Shown: positions 40,491 to 53,602, counted from the first letter of the stretch. The stretch is DNA of 64,000 bases from Calamus simplicifolius (GCA_900491605.1 UESW01001857.1:277482-341481); one strand, 5' to 3'. Program-made: numbers and translations. Notes: a model not told the origin generated them from the letters alone.

Positions 40491-41455
40491 GGTACGAAAG
40501 GATGCTGGGCATGTCATTGCTAAAGGTGGGCACTGGATCATGTCTGACACGGCATGGCTCAGACTCGTCGTGCCGCTCATGGGCCATGCTCGATCCGGCA
40601 TGATTGGATCATGTCTGGCACAGCCCACCAAAAAATATTTTAACATGGTGAATGTACAAAAATGCTGAGATGGGCATAAGATGTTAAGACTAATGGACGA
40701 TTGAAAAATGAATAAAAAACTCATATTATTTGCCTTATCCCACCTTCTATATTTACATGAATTATGTTTCAAGTTAATATAAATTTTCTTAAAATTAGAA
40801 TTAATTTTTAATTCTAACAATCTTGTTCTTTAATAGTAAAAATTAGTTTATTTTAACAAATTTTATATTTCAATGGCAAAGATTAGTTTTTAATCCTATT
40901 AAGTTTTTGGCTTAGTATTGTTCTTAATATGCATTTTTTTTCTTTCTTTTCTTTTCATTATTATTATTTATTCTATATTAGGATTGCTTATATCCAATGC
41001 ATTTGATCTAAATTGAAAACGTGTTATTCTATATATAATCTCCCACCATCATTTTTTAGCTTTTATTGCTACCATCTCAATGCTTTATAGCACCATCTTA
41101 AAATTTTTTTCTTATCTACCATGCCAATTAGGATAGTTCATCAAATTATCCTTAACTACCATTAAAAATGTATTTGAGTTGCCATACATACTATCATCTT
41201 AGCATTTTTTTTCGTATCCATCAGGCGAATTAAAGTTTTCTATGAAGTCATTATATATATTCAAATGAAATTTTAAATAAGTTCATTTGTTTCTTTCTAA
41301 TATAATTATCCTGTTAGAAATTGATCCTCACATCCGTTGTTGTGTCTCATGTAAGCGAGATTCCAAAGATTGGCTCTACTTACTTGTTCATCACTCAAGT
41401 ACAATCGGACTATCCATGAATTGTATTGTATCTCACCATGAAGTCTTGTTGTATC

Positions 41456-41758
41456 GCTGTGCTGCACCGCGCTCGATGATTGGCTTGTGCCGTGTACATG
41501 CGCGTATGCCATATATATATATATATATATATCTGCCCTTGTTATGCTCATGCGTATGCACCGCACGCAAGCTGCACTGCCCCTGATTCAGCAAGACATT
41601 TGCTGTATCACCTGTGCTGCACCGCGCTCGATGATTGGCTTGTGCCGTGTACATGCACGTATGCCAAAATATATATTTCTGCCCTTGGTATGCTCGCGTG
41701 TATGCACAGCACGCAAGCTGCACTGCCCCCGATTCAGCAAGACATTCTCTACCAATTA
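41456..41758. repeat. Tandem duplication within E1, period about 155 bp
   Basis: GCTGCACCGCGCTCGATGAT begins at 41461 and 41616, each followed by a TA tract or its remnant and GCAAGCTGCACTGCCCC. E2 (54950-55090) has one copy. Confidence 0.88.
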
Positions 41759-41879
41759 GCATAGCAAGCTTAAGCGTTGGTTTGAATTTCTTCCAAAATG
41801 ACCCATGGCAATACAAGCAGGCCAGCCCAAAGGCCCGTTTGAGTCGGATCTTTCAACCATCTAACTTTGCTGTTGGTTA

Positions 41880-42247
41880 ATATATATATATATATATGCG
41901 CCTCTCCTCGCTGATTTCGGGGACCATAGCTGTTCTCAAGTCTGCTGTCTTTGGCTCTTTGCCCATGTGAAGTTGCTGGTGGTTAACGCTCATGGTCAGA
42001 GAGTCGGTTATTGCAATATTTTAAAAGAATCAGGGCAGTGGCAGAAAGATTGGCCTGCTCCAACGTGAAGTGATTGATGGAATCGGTCCCCAATCGACTG
42101 TCGTGCGAGTGATCATTAGATGTTTGTAATGGAGTGAAGTTGGCCGATCGGAAGCCTTTCGTAGTTTTGTAGTTTTTCATTTTGCGCGTTTGTTTTGCAT
42201 ATTCATCTTCTTCCGGCTTCTTCGTCGACGTAGAGAGAATCCAATAA
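41880..42247 (+). repeat. F2: right copy of the F inverted duplication
   Basis: Reverse complement of 35708-36078, starting at a TA tract and ending AGAGAGAATCCAATAA. It lies about 70 bp right of E1. Confidence 0.9.
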
Positions 42248-42938
42248 GTTTAGCTATGGTGTCCCTGTCATATGGTCAGAAAATAAAGCATGAATAATGT
42301 TAGGCAAGAGACAAGTCACGTTAGCCAAAACTAATTATTTCAAAAAAAAGCTATTAATATCATCATTTATATATAGGATCAATTGGTGGGATTGAGTGTG
42401 GATGACCATTGTCCTCTAGCTCAATGCCTGACGAATCAGGTATAGTTGTTGAGGGATGTCCAGTCTTCTAATAACTATGTGGCTGATGACGTCCATAAAA
42501 TTTGGCATGGAAGGGCATCTCTCCTCTCTGATATGGAGAGTGCAGTCAAAGCGAATCGCTTTCAATTCCATGGATATTTTTAATACGAGAACGTCACTTG
42601 TTGATCTAGAAATATATCTTTGGTCTTGTTAAGCACTTATATACTCCAATTTACATTGAAAATGGGCATTCTCTCAAGACAGCTATATGTATTCCCTGTT
42701 TTACTTTTATCCCAAACTGTTTGTGGATATAAAACCAGATCGATGTTTCTTTAGGCACCCTCCAGAGATCTAGTAGTGTTACAATCGAGTGGATCCTAGT
42801 GATCAAGGTGCCCAGCCCGAACATTTTGGCTGTATTTGGCTTGAGACTAAAATAACTCCACTTTTTTTAAGATAGAATTTCTGAAATAACATATGGTTGG
42901 CAGTGTTTTCTGTTAAAAAGTAAAGGCAGGCATGATGA
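42248..42938. other. Non-coding spacer between F2 and D1
   Basis: No gene or repeat recognised. The stretch is unique within the window. Confidence 0.5.
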
Positions 42939-43738
42939 GATTAATTACTTGAATGAAATTAAAAATGTTGAATGAAAATTTGAATTTAAGTTGCTTTAAG
43001 GAATTCATGCTGCTCTATAATGATCTACAGTATATGTCCGGCATGTGCAAAAAAATAATATCCTGCAAGAGCTAGAAGACAAACGTGCTTTAAGGCATTC
43101 ATGTTGCTCTATAATGGAACTACGACGTGAGAGATGCCGATTGGAACGTGAATTGGAATTAACGTAAAGGCACATTTTTTTAATATTTATATAAAAATTA
43201 ACGTAAAGGCACATTTTTGTATAAATTAATCTTTCCATAATTTTTATTGATTTTAAGATTAACTAGGATCATAAAAAGATAAAAATATCCTTATTTCATT
43301 ATAATATATCCATTGGAGAATCAAATACGAAGGGCCACATGTTAAGAGATTAATAATTTTGAGGATGAGGAAATAAAAATATCTAAAGATTTTATTTTTA
43401 CATTTAGGTAATCTAGCATATGTGCAAATAATAATTATAAAATTTTAGAAATTAAATATAAATATAAAAAATATATTTAATGTGTAAATATGGGAGAAAA
43501 TATCAGAAGTAATCTTCAAATAGATATTTTCCTGATTAATTGGTGGCTTCTGCATTAAAAATAAAAAAAATCCCCGACTACTGACTATTCGCCGAAATAT
43601 ATGGGCAAGCGGACCACCGCCTATCGCGTCAGGAATGACATAAGCCGTTTTTTTCCTCCCACCATGGGCCCCTACTCTTTTGAAGGTGGAAATCAAAAAG
43701 CTTCTGAGACCCTTCAAAAAGCCGGTCTTTCTGCTTCC

Positions 43739-43906
43739 TATATACTCGCTCTCTCCCCCTATAGCACAGTGCGTTGGAAGATGGCACAACAGGTGCCATG
43801 TTTTACCGTCCTTTTCTCGGTAGCGATTTTACATCATATCATAATAAATCAAGATGACAGTGGAGACGTACCACATGCTGCCACGCTCCAATGGTGTGAT
43901 GATTAA
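43739..43906 (+). pseudogene. Short signal-peptide-like ORF with TATA box in D1
   Basis: TATATA at 43739 is followed 42 bp later by ATG at 43781 and a 41-codon frame whose start (MAQQVPCFTVLFSVAIL) looks like a secretion signal. The D2 copy starts MAQQVPCFTILFSVAF and stops after 20 codons because of a one-base indel. The rest of the frame shows no conservation. It may be the promoter and first exon of a gene caught in the duplicated block. No splice partner seen. Confidence 0.3.
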
Positions 43907-44984
43907 ACTAAATCTACCTTCCCTTGCCCCACCCAACCTCGCCACTGAACAATGAAAAATCAGATACGATTTCATTTTAGTTTTTAAAATTTTAAAATTT
44001 AATTTAAATTGAATCAAATTTGAATTAAAATATATTTTTAAAGACTATACAAATTATTATATTTTCAACTGTTATAATTTATATTATACTTTTATTTTTT
44101 AAAAATATAAATACAACTTATTTAATTTATTTTTTTTATAAAAATAAATTATTTTAATTTTGGATCAGATTTAGATAAAATAATAAGTTTTTATCTGGTT
44201 CATTTTTATAATTGGTTGGGATACGATTAAGTTATAGATTTAATAAATTAGTTCATTTATGTTTTTCGATTTAACCCTTTTAAAAAATAAAATCGATTTT
44301 ATTTCATGCTTTAAAATTTGACACAGATTCAGATAGCATTAAAAAAAGTAAAATAATTTATTCTTAAAAGTGATAAATCATTATGGAAATAAGTATTAAA
44401 TTATTTTACTTTTTTCTTTTTATACATGCTTTTGCCTATTCATTTTTATAAGTTAATTTACATAAGAAAAAGTTAGTATTTTGTAATATTATTTGTATAC
44501 CTAGTTGATTTGCTAGCACTTAGATATAGTTTAAATTATTAATTAATAGAGTAAGATAAATTCAAATTAAGACTTTTAAAATCGGTTAAAAGTAGAAATT
44601 TAAAGGTTCATACAAAAAGTTGCCTGACTTGATTAATGGAAACAAAATGTCTATGATAAAGGTGTAAATGAAGTAAGTTGGTACCTTTAAAATATTTAAA
44701 TAAAAAATAAAGGAGGAAAAGAGTTTTTGTTGGTTGGTAGTGTTGTCATGCTACGTGAAATGTCAGAGTTTGATTCCATTATAAAGCTCACCACGTGATG
44801 CTACTATTTGGTGATTTATTGGGAGAGGGAGGGCTGCTTGCATTGGTACAAGATGTGATTTTTCAGATAATGGCGACAAGATATGTGAATCATACAAATG
44901 ATAGTAGAAGTGACTATTTAGCATTTGAGCACTGCTACTTCCATTGAGAATGTGTATAGAATTGAAGAATAAATGCTGAATGCA

Positions 44985-46165
44985 TTATGCGTGTCGTAGC
45001 GCAACGATTAAAACACCTTAATTTTACTATTAGAATAGCGAGAGTAAGGGATCGATTCCACAGGGACTTTAGCGATTATCTTGAAATAAATTTATAAATT
45101 TAACTAAATAGATAATGAAGTAGATAATTAGTAGTGCAAAATAATAAGATATGGTTTATCTTATTAGAGCACGGCCCGTACCCGTAGATCACGGCCCGTC
45201 CCTTTTAAGAATAAATCAGTCTAAATTATTTTCACTTAAATAAAATTTAATAACATCCAAGAGTGCATAGAAGAGTTTTATTTGCTATCATTAAGAAGGC
45301 AACAAAAAGCAATAAATTCTCCTAAATCAAACCGGGCTGAACCGGTGATGAAGACTTTCTCTCTCCTCTGCATGTGCCTCCCGAATCACCAACTCGTCAT
45401 GGGAACAGAGCTCCTTCAAAGCCACGGACGGAACAGAAGGCATGCACAGGACTCCGTTAATCCACGAACGGAATAGAGGATGAGCGGATGCACGAGCGGA
45501 TCCTCCTCCACGGCACGAACAGGGCACGAGCAGAACTTATTCATGGCCTGGAACAGGGTAGGAACAGCTGCTTGCTCCTTGGAACAGAGCAACGTCCACG
45601 GACGCGGAACCCACGGATGGCTGCTTCACAAACCACGGATGGATCCCTCCACGGACTTCTCCCTGCTGATATTTATAGAAGCCGGGCATGGCCTAGACGG
45701 TGAAGCAACTGTTGCCAAAACAGAGGATGCGGAGAAGCAACGAGCGGCGCGGAGAAAATCCGAAGAAATCGTGAATAAAATCAAAATTCCTTCAAGATGA
45801 ATTTAATTCTACCAATTTGATAACCTCCTATCCAATTTATTCCATAATTGGTGAAGGAAAAGATTAGATTTGATTAGGAGAAGAATAGTGCGAAAAGAAA
45901 CAGATTTCTGAGAAGACGATGAAGTCGGCACTGGGTTTGCCGACTTTGCTTTAAAATTCATGCTAAATCCTTATAAAATTAATTTCCGAGCTCGTTTTAA
46001 GTCCGATTCGAGTGTCGTTTGCATCATTAAATTCCTAAAATCGAGCTCTTTAAATTGATAAGGTTTTACCTAAAATATTATATAAATTATTAAAATATTA
46101 AATAATAATAGGTACGTTAAATTATTAATTAATAGGTTTAGTGATAATTATTTATGCATTTATCA
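44985..46165 (-). repeat. Athila 3' LTR
   Basis: On the plus strand it starts TTATGCGTGTCGTAGCGC and ends GCATTTATCA, matching 53628-54818 with few differences. It carries many CGGAAC/ACGGA-type short motifs in 45420-45660. A TATA box (minus TATAAATA) is at 45670-45677. The other LTR has extra sequence around 53890-53935. Confidence 0.93.
45670..45677 (-). promoter_or_regulatory. Probable TATA box of Athila 3' LTR
   Basis: TATAAATA on the minus strand; the same motif is conserved in the 5' LTR at 54334-54341. Confidence 0.6.
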
Positions 46166-46179
46166 CTCCCCCCAACTTG
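46166..46179 (-). promoter_or_regulatory. Athila polypurine tract
   Basis: Minus-strand CAAGTTGGGGGGAG abuts the LTR start TGATAAATGC. Confidence 0.88.
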
Positions 46180-47264
46180 AATCTTACTCATCCTCGAGCA
46201 AATAAGAAATTTAAATATGTACCAAGCTAGTCCAAGAATTGATAGTTATCTTACAGTTCTTCTTAAAAATTTCTGGTTAGATCATAAGAGAGGTACTTCA
46301 TTGGATTATTAAGCTTACCCATTTAGTGATAAAGGTAGTCCATAAGAATTTATAGAAGTCTTCCTTCACCAACTTTTCACTTCTCTAATTAAGTCTTCTA
46401 ACTTAATTTGGGTTGGGTGTAATGTCTTTTGTAATTTGGTTCCCTTATTTATTTATTTATTTATGTGTAAAGTCAGTGCAATGTCCTAACCCCTTGCTTT
46501 CTAATTAACCCTTGTAGCGAGCTTTAGGCCAATGGCTCCCAAACCAATTGGTTTTAGGGCATTAGGTGTAAAACACCCCTCGGACTTACTTACTCGAGTC
46601 AAAAAGGCTTTAGGTAGGACTGACTCTACTTAGGTTCTTTTACATTCTCACCTTTTTACGCGAACAACATCACTTTCTTAGGTGACGGGGCCCGGTTACT
46701 TAGTGAAAAATGTTTAAGAACCTAATTTATTAACTTTAAGAGAGATTTTTTTTTCTTTTTTTTTGAATGACATTTTCACCCATACCCTTATTAAGTAGAT
46801 TGTACTATTAAGATTAGTGGTCAGAAGGGTCTGAAATTATTCTAAAAATTTTTTGGGCTAAACCCTACCTTTTATTAGGTTTTCTTAATAATTTATTCCT
46901 TAGTATTCAAAAATAATCTAACCATTAATTCATTAATAGACTGCTTGATTAACTTCAAATCGAGACAGAATTTGGTACACATCTGATTATAGTTTTACTC
47001 TAGGATTTACTTATTCTTTTTCCTCCCCCCCAACTTAATTTCCATTGTCCCTAATGGAAGAAAAATTAATTTCAAGGAAAGATACTACCTGGTAGAGTAT
47101 TTGAAGGTTGGACGTTTCATTGTTGCCATCTTCTTTCAATCTGCTTCTGTTGCTCTTCTCTGGTCATACTAAAAGAACATACTAAAAGAAAGAAAGTTAA
47201 AAATAACTAATAAACTGGGTTGCCTCCCAAGAGCGCTAAGTTTAAAGTCTTCAGCCAGACTGTG
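46180..47264 (-). other. Athila region between pol and 3' LTR, no env-like ORF
   Basis: No open frame of note. A second copy of the polypurine tract (minus AAGTTGGGGGGGAG, 47023-47036) lies 860 bp inside. An ATTT-type simple repeat is at 46445-46462. In other Athila elements this interval can hold an env-like gene; here it is too short and closed. Confidence 0.65.
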
Positions 47265-48290
47265 CTACTTATTATGATAATGTTGGTTCACAAGATCAAT
47301 TGATTCAACAATTTCTCCATCATTAATTTCTTCTATATATGGTTTCAAACGTTGGCCATTTACTTTGAATGTATTTCCTTGCTTGGGGTCTTTAAGCTCT
47401 ACAGCTCCATGGGGAAATACTTGAGTTACTATAAAAGGTCCATTCCATCGTGAACGAAGTTTTCTAGGGAAAAGGTGTAATCTTGAATTGTAAAGCCATA
47501 CTTTTTGATTTGGTTCAAAAGTTTTTCTACTAATAAATTTGTCATGATATGCTTTGGTTCATTCTTTATAAATTTTTGAGCTTTCATATGCATCATTTCG
47601 TAGCTCTTCTAACTCATTCAATTAAAGTTTCCTATTGACACCTGCATTTTTCATATCATAATTAAATTGCTTGATGGCCCAAAATGCACGGTGTTCTAAT
47701 TCTACAGGTAAATGACAGGCTTTTCCAAATACGAGCCTATAAGGAGACATTCCTATGGGAGTTTTAAATGCAGTACGATAAGCCCATAATGCATCATCCA
47801 AACGTTCTGACCAATCTTTCCTATCAGGTCTCACCATTTTTTCAAGGATATGTTTAATTTCTCTATTTGATATTTCAACTTGGCCACTAGTTTGGGGATG
47901 ATAAGGTGTAGCTACCTTATGAGTAATTTCATATTTGTTCATTAATCCTTCAAAGTGTCTATTCGTGAAATGTGTACCCCCATCACTAATTATAGCCCTT
48001 GGGCATCCAAAACGACTAAGGATATTATGCTGAATAAACTTTATTACAACTTTATGGTCATTGGTTCGAGTTGCCCTGGCTTCAATCCATTTTGACACAT
48101 AATCAACTGCCACTAGAATGTATTCGAATCCGAAAGAGGAAGGAAATGGGCCCATAAAATCAATACCCCATACATCAAAAATTTCTACAACCAAGATAGG
48201 GTTTAGGGGCATCATGTCTTTTTGAGAAATATTTCCTGTTTGTTGACATTGGAGACAATTACGGCAAATTCATGTGCATCTTTAAAAGAG
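47265..48290 (-). pseudogene. Athila integrase
   Basis: A zinc-region end (NCLQCQQTGN, about 48268-48239) precedes an open frame at 48215-47622 with catalytic D in VWGIDFMGPFPSSF, D in IISDGGTHFTNRHF and E in SGQVEISNREIKHILEKMV. The C-terminal part (FEPNQKVWLYNSRLHLFPRK, then SRWNGPFIVTQVFPHGAVEL) continues in another frame and ends at 47265. The core is intact, but a stop and frameshift around 47560-47620 separate the C-terminal domain. Confidence 0.92.
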
Positions 48291-48650
48291 TTGGCCAATA
48301 AAACCCACTTTGCTGCAGTTTTCTTTTCACTAAAATGTCCCCCACAGGCAAGAGAATGCAGAAGTTAAGTATACTTTTGAATTCACTTTCGGGACACATC
48401 GCCTAATCACCTGATCTGAACAGTACTTAAATAATTTAGGGTCTTCCCAAAAGTAATATTTGACTTGTGAGAAAAATCTATCTTTTTCTTGTTTTATCCA
48501 GTGGGAAGGTACTTTTCCTTGCCAAATAATTCACAATGTGGGCAAACCAGGGAAGACTACTATGGGAAATTGAGAACAATTGCTCATCAGGAAACCTATC
48601 TCTAATTATTTCTTTATTGTATTCTACTAAAATCCTAGAGATATGATCTG

Positions 48651-50432
48651 CTACCATATTTTAGAACCCTTCTTATCTAAGATTTCTAGATCAAATTCTT
48701 GTAGTAGAAGGATCCATCTAATCAGTCTGGGTTTTGTATCCTTTTTTGATATAAGATGCCTCAACGCTGCATGATCTGAATAAACTAAAACCTTAGACCC
48801 TAACAGATATGATCTAAACTTTTCTAGGGCAAACACGACTGCTAGTAATTCTTTTTCAGTGGTAGTATAGTTCATTTGTGCATCCGAAAGAGTTTTGCTA
48901 GCATAATAAATTACATGAGGTTCTCGATTAAGTTTTGTCCTAGAACTGCCCCTACAGCATAATCAGAAGCATCACACATGATTTCAAAAGGTATGGTCCA
49001 ATCTGGGGGCTTGATAATTGGTGCAGTGGTCAAAGCAGTTCGAAGGATATAGGCTATTAGACAATCTTCATCAAAATTAAAAGAACTATCTTTAGTCAAC
49101 AAATTACACAATGGTCGAGAAATTTTACTGAAATCTTTGATGAAGCGTCTATAAAAACAGCATGACCAAGGAAAGATCGTACTTGTTTAACTGAGGTTGG
49201 GGGTGGTAGATTTGAGATCAATTCAACCTTGGCTTTATCAACCTCAATACCTCACTCTGAAACAATGTGTCCAAGGACAATTCCCTCACGAACCATAAAA
49301 TGGCTCTTCTCCCAACTTAGGACTAAATTCATTTTCATACATCGTTTCAGTACCTTAGTCAAGTTCTCGAGGCCTACTTCAAAAATTGACCAATCATATC
49401 AGAAAATATGGCCAACATACATCGTTGAAAAGTGGCTGGTGCATTACAAAGACCAAATGGCATACGTCTAAAGGCAAATGTTCCAAAGGGACAGGTGAAG
49501 GTGGTCTTTTCTTGATCTGCAGGAAATACTGGGACTTGATTGTATCCTGAATATCCATCTAAGAAACAAAAGAAACTTTGTCCCGCTAGCCATTCTAAAA
49601 TTTGATCGATAAAAGGCAAAGGAAAGTGGTCTTTCCTAGTCACAGCATTCAATTTTCGATAATCTATACACACTCTCCAACTAGTTGATGTCCGAGTAGG
49701 AATTGATTCGCCCTTTTCATTTTTAATCACGGTAATACCTGATTTTTTAGGTACTACTTGGATTGGACTGACCCATTGACTATCTAAAATTGGATAAATG
49801 ATACCAGCATCAAGCCATTTTACTACTTCTTTCTTAACAACATCCTCATGTTCGGATTTAGCCTTCGTTGCATGTCTCTATGTGGTTTGGCTTCAATTTC
49901 ACTATGAATGTGGTGCATGCAAACGGAAGGGTCAATTCCCTTAAGATCAGCTATTGTCATCCATTGCCTCTTTATGTTCTTTAAGTACATCTACCAATTT
50001 ATCTTCTTGCTCAGAGGTTAGGGTAGATGCAATGATTACTGGAAGGGTATCATTGGGTCCAAGGAATGAATATTTTAAGTCATCTGGAAGAGGTTTCAAT
50101 TCTAGTTGGGGTGGTTCTTCCAGGGATGGTATTAAAGGGTTTGGTTTAGTTGGAAGTGGTTCATATTTTATAGTCCAAGGAGGGATGGTGTCGAACTTAG
50201 GTGGTTCTAATAACATGTTTATCTCTTTGGTATACTCATCAATATCAAAGTCATCTATTCCAAAATGTGTAAGACATGTTTGTAAAGGATCCGAATCAAT
50301 CAAACTTTGGAATTTCTTATCTACTACTTCCTCTATCATGTTTACTTCATTTAAATCATACACAGGTGGTCCTTGGGAAGCATTAAAAATATTTAATCTC
50401 ATCTTCTTGTTTCCAAAAGATACATCCATCAC
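48651..50432 (-). pseudogene. Athila reverse transcriptase and RNase H
   Basis: 50432-49947 is a linker with acidic PEPL/KPNP repeats. 49730-49374 holds RT blocks WRVCIDYRKLNAVTRKDHFP, FCFLDGYSGYNQVPVFPADQ and RRMPFGLCNAPATFQRCM. The YxDD region falls between 49374 and 49260 and is not in the same frame. 49111-48911 includes IMCDASDYAVGAVLGQ (RNase H D) and 48875-48651 NYTTTEKELLAVVFALEKFR with YSDHAALRHL. At least four frame breaks occur. Confidence 0.9.
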
Positions 50433-50467
50433 ACCTGTTCTACAATTTATACATGCATTAGTGGTAG

Positions 50468-50890
50468 CTAGAAAAGGTTTCCAAGGATGATGGGAATTTG
50501 GTTAGGATTACCACTAGATTCCATATCTAACACAAGGAAGTCGACAGGAAAATAGAATTCATCCACCTTTACTAATACATCTTCCAATATTTCATGAGGT
50601 TCTTTGACTGATCTATCTGCCAATTGTAGTGTTACTGTAGTGGGTTTCAACTCTCCAAATCTGAATAATTCATACACTGAACTTGGGAGAAGGTTTACAC
50701 TCGCACCCAAATCTAATAATGCTTTCTTGATTGTGAAGTTTCCTATGACACATGATATAATCGGGGTACCAGGATCTTTTAGTTTGGGTGGGGTTATTTG
50801 CTGAACAACTGAGCTGACTTGCTCAGTCAAATGTATCTTTTTTGGTATTTGTGTCTTGGCTTTCCATTTTTGTGTGCATAGATCCTTCAA
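50468..50890 (-). CDS. Athila aspartic protease region
   Basis: A 140-codon frame with IKKALLDLGASVNLLPSSVY (active-site D-L-G as usual for Athila), LADRSVKEPHEILEDVLVKV and IPIILGNLF. The flap and ILG regions fit a retropepsin. The frame ends in a stop at 50468 through a frameshift right after ILGNLF, so it no longer joins RT. Confidence 0.88.
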   Translation of the reverse strand: MKDLCTQKWKAKTQIPKKIHLTEQVSSVVQQITPPKLKDPGTPIISCVIGNFTIKKALLDLGASVNLLPSSVYELFRFGELKPTTVTLQLADRSVKEPHEILEDVLVKVDEFYFPVDFLVLDMESSGNPNQIPIILGNLF

Positions 50891-50975
50891 AAATTTGGCA
50901 TAAGCCGAACTTGCTTGATAGCATCGAGAAGAGGTAAGTTTATTTGGACTTGCTTAAATAACTCCAGCATCTCAT

Positions 50976-52528
50976 TCATTTTATATTCTTCTTATCTGAA
51001 GACAAAGGAGATTCTAAAGCACTAGGGAATGGGGCTTTAGGTGTGATTGCTTGATCATTGAATTCCTTTTCTTCTTCATTTCTTCTCTTTTCTGGTTTAG
51101 CCACTTCTAATTTCTGGGTTGGTTCAGGTGGGTTCAATGTTTTTCCACTTCTGAGAGTCATGACTGATTTAGCATGTTCTAGAAATTTGTCAGGACTATT
51201 GGAACCTCAGCCATGAATTGTCCTTTCGGGTTATTGATAGGCTGACTAGGTAACTTACCCTCCTCCTTCTACTGAATGCTGTGGCTAATTGACCTATCTG
51301 AGTTTCTAGTTTTGCAATAGATTGTGTGTGGGAGTGAAGGATTTGAGTATTCATTTCTAGCCCTTTCAATGCTTGTAACACTTTGTCTTCGAAAGTAGGA
51401 TGATTATTCGGTGGAGGTTGTGGGATGTTTGGGTATTGTGAATATGGCATGCTTCTAAAATTGGTTTCTTGATAACTAGGTCTGATCGATGAATTGGCTA
51501 CAGGTTGAGGTTTCCAAGAAAAATTTGGGTGATTTCGCCAGCCAGGATTGTAAGTATTTGAAAATGGATCATTTCCTGTTCTAGGAGCTAATCGGGTTTG
51601 GGCTTGGTGGGCTTGCTCTTGAACAAGTTCAGGAAATTGGTATGCAGCTGGACATTCACCTATAGAATGGGTTGGACTCGAACAAATTATGCAGACCTCA
51701 TGTAATTGAGTAGATGGGGAAGAGATATTTCCAACTTGTAGAATCCGGTCAAGTTTATGGGATAATTCATCTACCTTAGTATAGATATCTGTAGAATGAC
51801 CTATTTCATATATTCCACCTCTTTTAGGTTCTACGAGAGGGTCTCGATGAGCAACTGACATGTGATGTAATGAATTCTCACTCAATGTCTCAAAGAGTTG
51901 CCAAGCTTCATGTTCATTTTTTAACATAAATGTCCCACCACATGAAGCATCAACCATTTGCTTTTCTGATAATCCATCATAAAAGCACTGAACCAGTTGC
52001 CATTTAGGTATGGCATGATGTGGACATTTTCTAATCAGTTCTTTGAATCTCTCCCATGTCTCATGGAACATTTCTCCATCTATCTGGGAAAAACTTGTTA
52101 TGGCTTTTCTAATTTGATTTGTTTTTCCTATAGGAAAATATTTCTTAAGAAATTCTCTGAAGATGATCCCAAGTTGAAATTATAACAGTGTCCAGTGAAT
52201 TTAACCAATACTTGGCTTTATCTTTTAGGGAAAAAGGGAATAACTTAAGCCTAAGTGCATCATTGGAGAAATTTTGAATCTTGACAGTTGAGCAAATTTC
52301 CAAGAATTCATCTAAGTGTTTGTAGGGATCCTCATTTGTAAGTCCATAGAAAGATGGTAACATTTGGATTACACTTGACTTAATTTCATATTGGACAGCC
52401 TCTACTGGAGGCACTTGAATGCAGGGAGAGTAGGTATACCTTGAAGGAGTGAAATACTCTTTTAACTGTCGTGGTTGATTATTTTCGTTATTAGGGTATA
52501 AGGTTGGGTTGCAACGATCGGCGACCAA
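50976..52528 (-). pseudogene. Athila gag
   Basis: 52528-52145 contains SSVIQMLPSFYGLTNEDPYK and LKLFPFSLKDKAKYWLNSLD, a retrotransposon gag fold. After a frameshift at about 52120 it continues at 52071 with MFHETWERFKELIRKCPHHA and DASCGGTFMLKNEHEAWQLF. A zinc-knuckle-like CIICSSPTHSIGEC and a Pro/Gln-rich segment follow, with the frame ending at 51196. 51161-50976 (MTLRSGKTLNPPEPTQK) is the gag-protease linker typical of Athila. One frameshift and one stop separate these parts. Confidence 0.9.
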
Positions 52529-53602
52529 GCATACACCCTACCAATGACTCTAAAGCAAACAATAATCCATTTTTTTTTAATAGAAGAAAAGAGGGAGATT
52601 CTAAAGAAAATACCCTAAAAGATTCCTAGAACTAAGAATAATTTAATTAGGGTTTAATAATTCTTAGCAATCAAGTTAACAAAGATTAGACTCTCTACTA
52701 TAGGTTTACCCTAGATCTAGACAGCTCCTAACTTCCAAGACCGCCTTGGAGCCCTCCAAGTCAAAAATTAGCTGATTAACTAGCCAGTTGAGGATAAGGT
52801 CAGTGGGGGTCCCCCCGTTGCTTACTAGGTAAGCGAACGGAACCAATTAAGTAACCACTTTCCTTTCCTTTTCTAGACACCAGTTAAGCAGTCAATCTTG
52901 ACTCGGTCCAACTCTTTTGGGTGACTTGTCCTATTGAGCTCGAGTTCCTTAGGGGCTGACGTCTAATTAATTTTAGAGTTAAAGGTTTGGGTTAATGCAA
53001 AATGAAGGATGTGGTTTGTGGGCTAAGGAAGGGTGATGAAATCCCCACCTTATCTTGATTAGGGGTTTGTGCCCTTAAAGTTAATTATGAAAATGCTATG
53101 CAACAATCAGATGTCCAACTCTTAAAATTATCAAACAAAATTAATCTAATTACTTTTTTTTAAGATTTTTGTGATTAGGTTTCTAATTTCCTAATAAATT
53201 ATGAGATGTCAATGGAAGAATTTTGAGTTTTGCAGAAAATAAATTCACCTAAGACAATCTAAGCATAGAAATAAAATAATTATCTTGTTTATATTTTATT
53301 TTTATTTTTATAAATTTTTTTTTTTTCCTTAAATTAATTATGTTTTATGGAAGGTGTCTTAGGGTTTTCTTTCAGGTTTTTTTTAGGTAAGTTAATTAAA
53401 AGGAAAATTTGATTAGGTTAAAATTGGATTTGTGGCAAAAAGGAAAGTAATAATTTTTTTATGTTAAAAAGAAAATAAGAAATTCTAACAATTAAGGTAA
53501 CAAAAATAATAAAATAAAGAGACAATAACTATTTAAGAGAAAATTAATCTAATTTTTTTTCACTTTTTTTTTTTTTTTTTTTTTTCAAAATAACACACTT
53601 AA
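52529..53602 (-). other. Athila 5' leader
   Basis: Non-coding, with T/A-rich runs (a T-run at about 53562-53585) and a GC-poor composition. No gene seen. Confidence 0.55.

Larger units (their letters stand above)
39618..41808 (+). repeat. E1: left copy of an inverted duplication (pairs with 54898-56691)
   Basis: AGCTGCATCTACGAAAGCTT at 39618 through AAAATGACCCATGG at 41808 matches 56691-54898 in reverse complement at high identity. E1 is longer than E2 (2.19 versus 1.79 kb) mainly because it carries two internal tandem duplications. ORFs conserved between the copies are explained by the duplication and show no family resemblance. Confidence 0.9.

Noticed and set aside
40392..40820. 142-codon frame conserved with 55721-56158
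   Set aside because: Conservation equals that of the surrounding non-coding DNA in the E duplication; no family match and no promoter seen.
41306..41816. Several overlapping frames with Tyr-Ile repeats, conserved in E2
   Set aside because: They result from TA tracts and from the E1/E2 duplication and are open in several frames at once.
45282..45800. Arg/Cys-rich frames in the Athila LTR
   Set aside because: Shared by both LTRs with frame-breaking indels; LTR sequence, not a gene.
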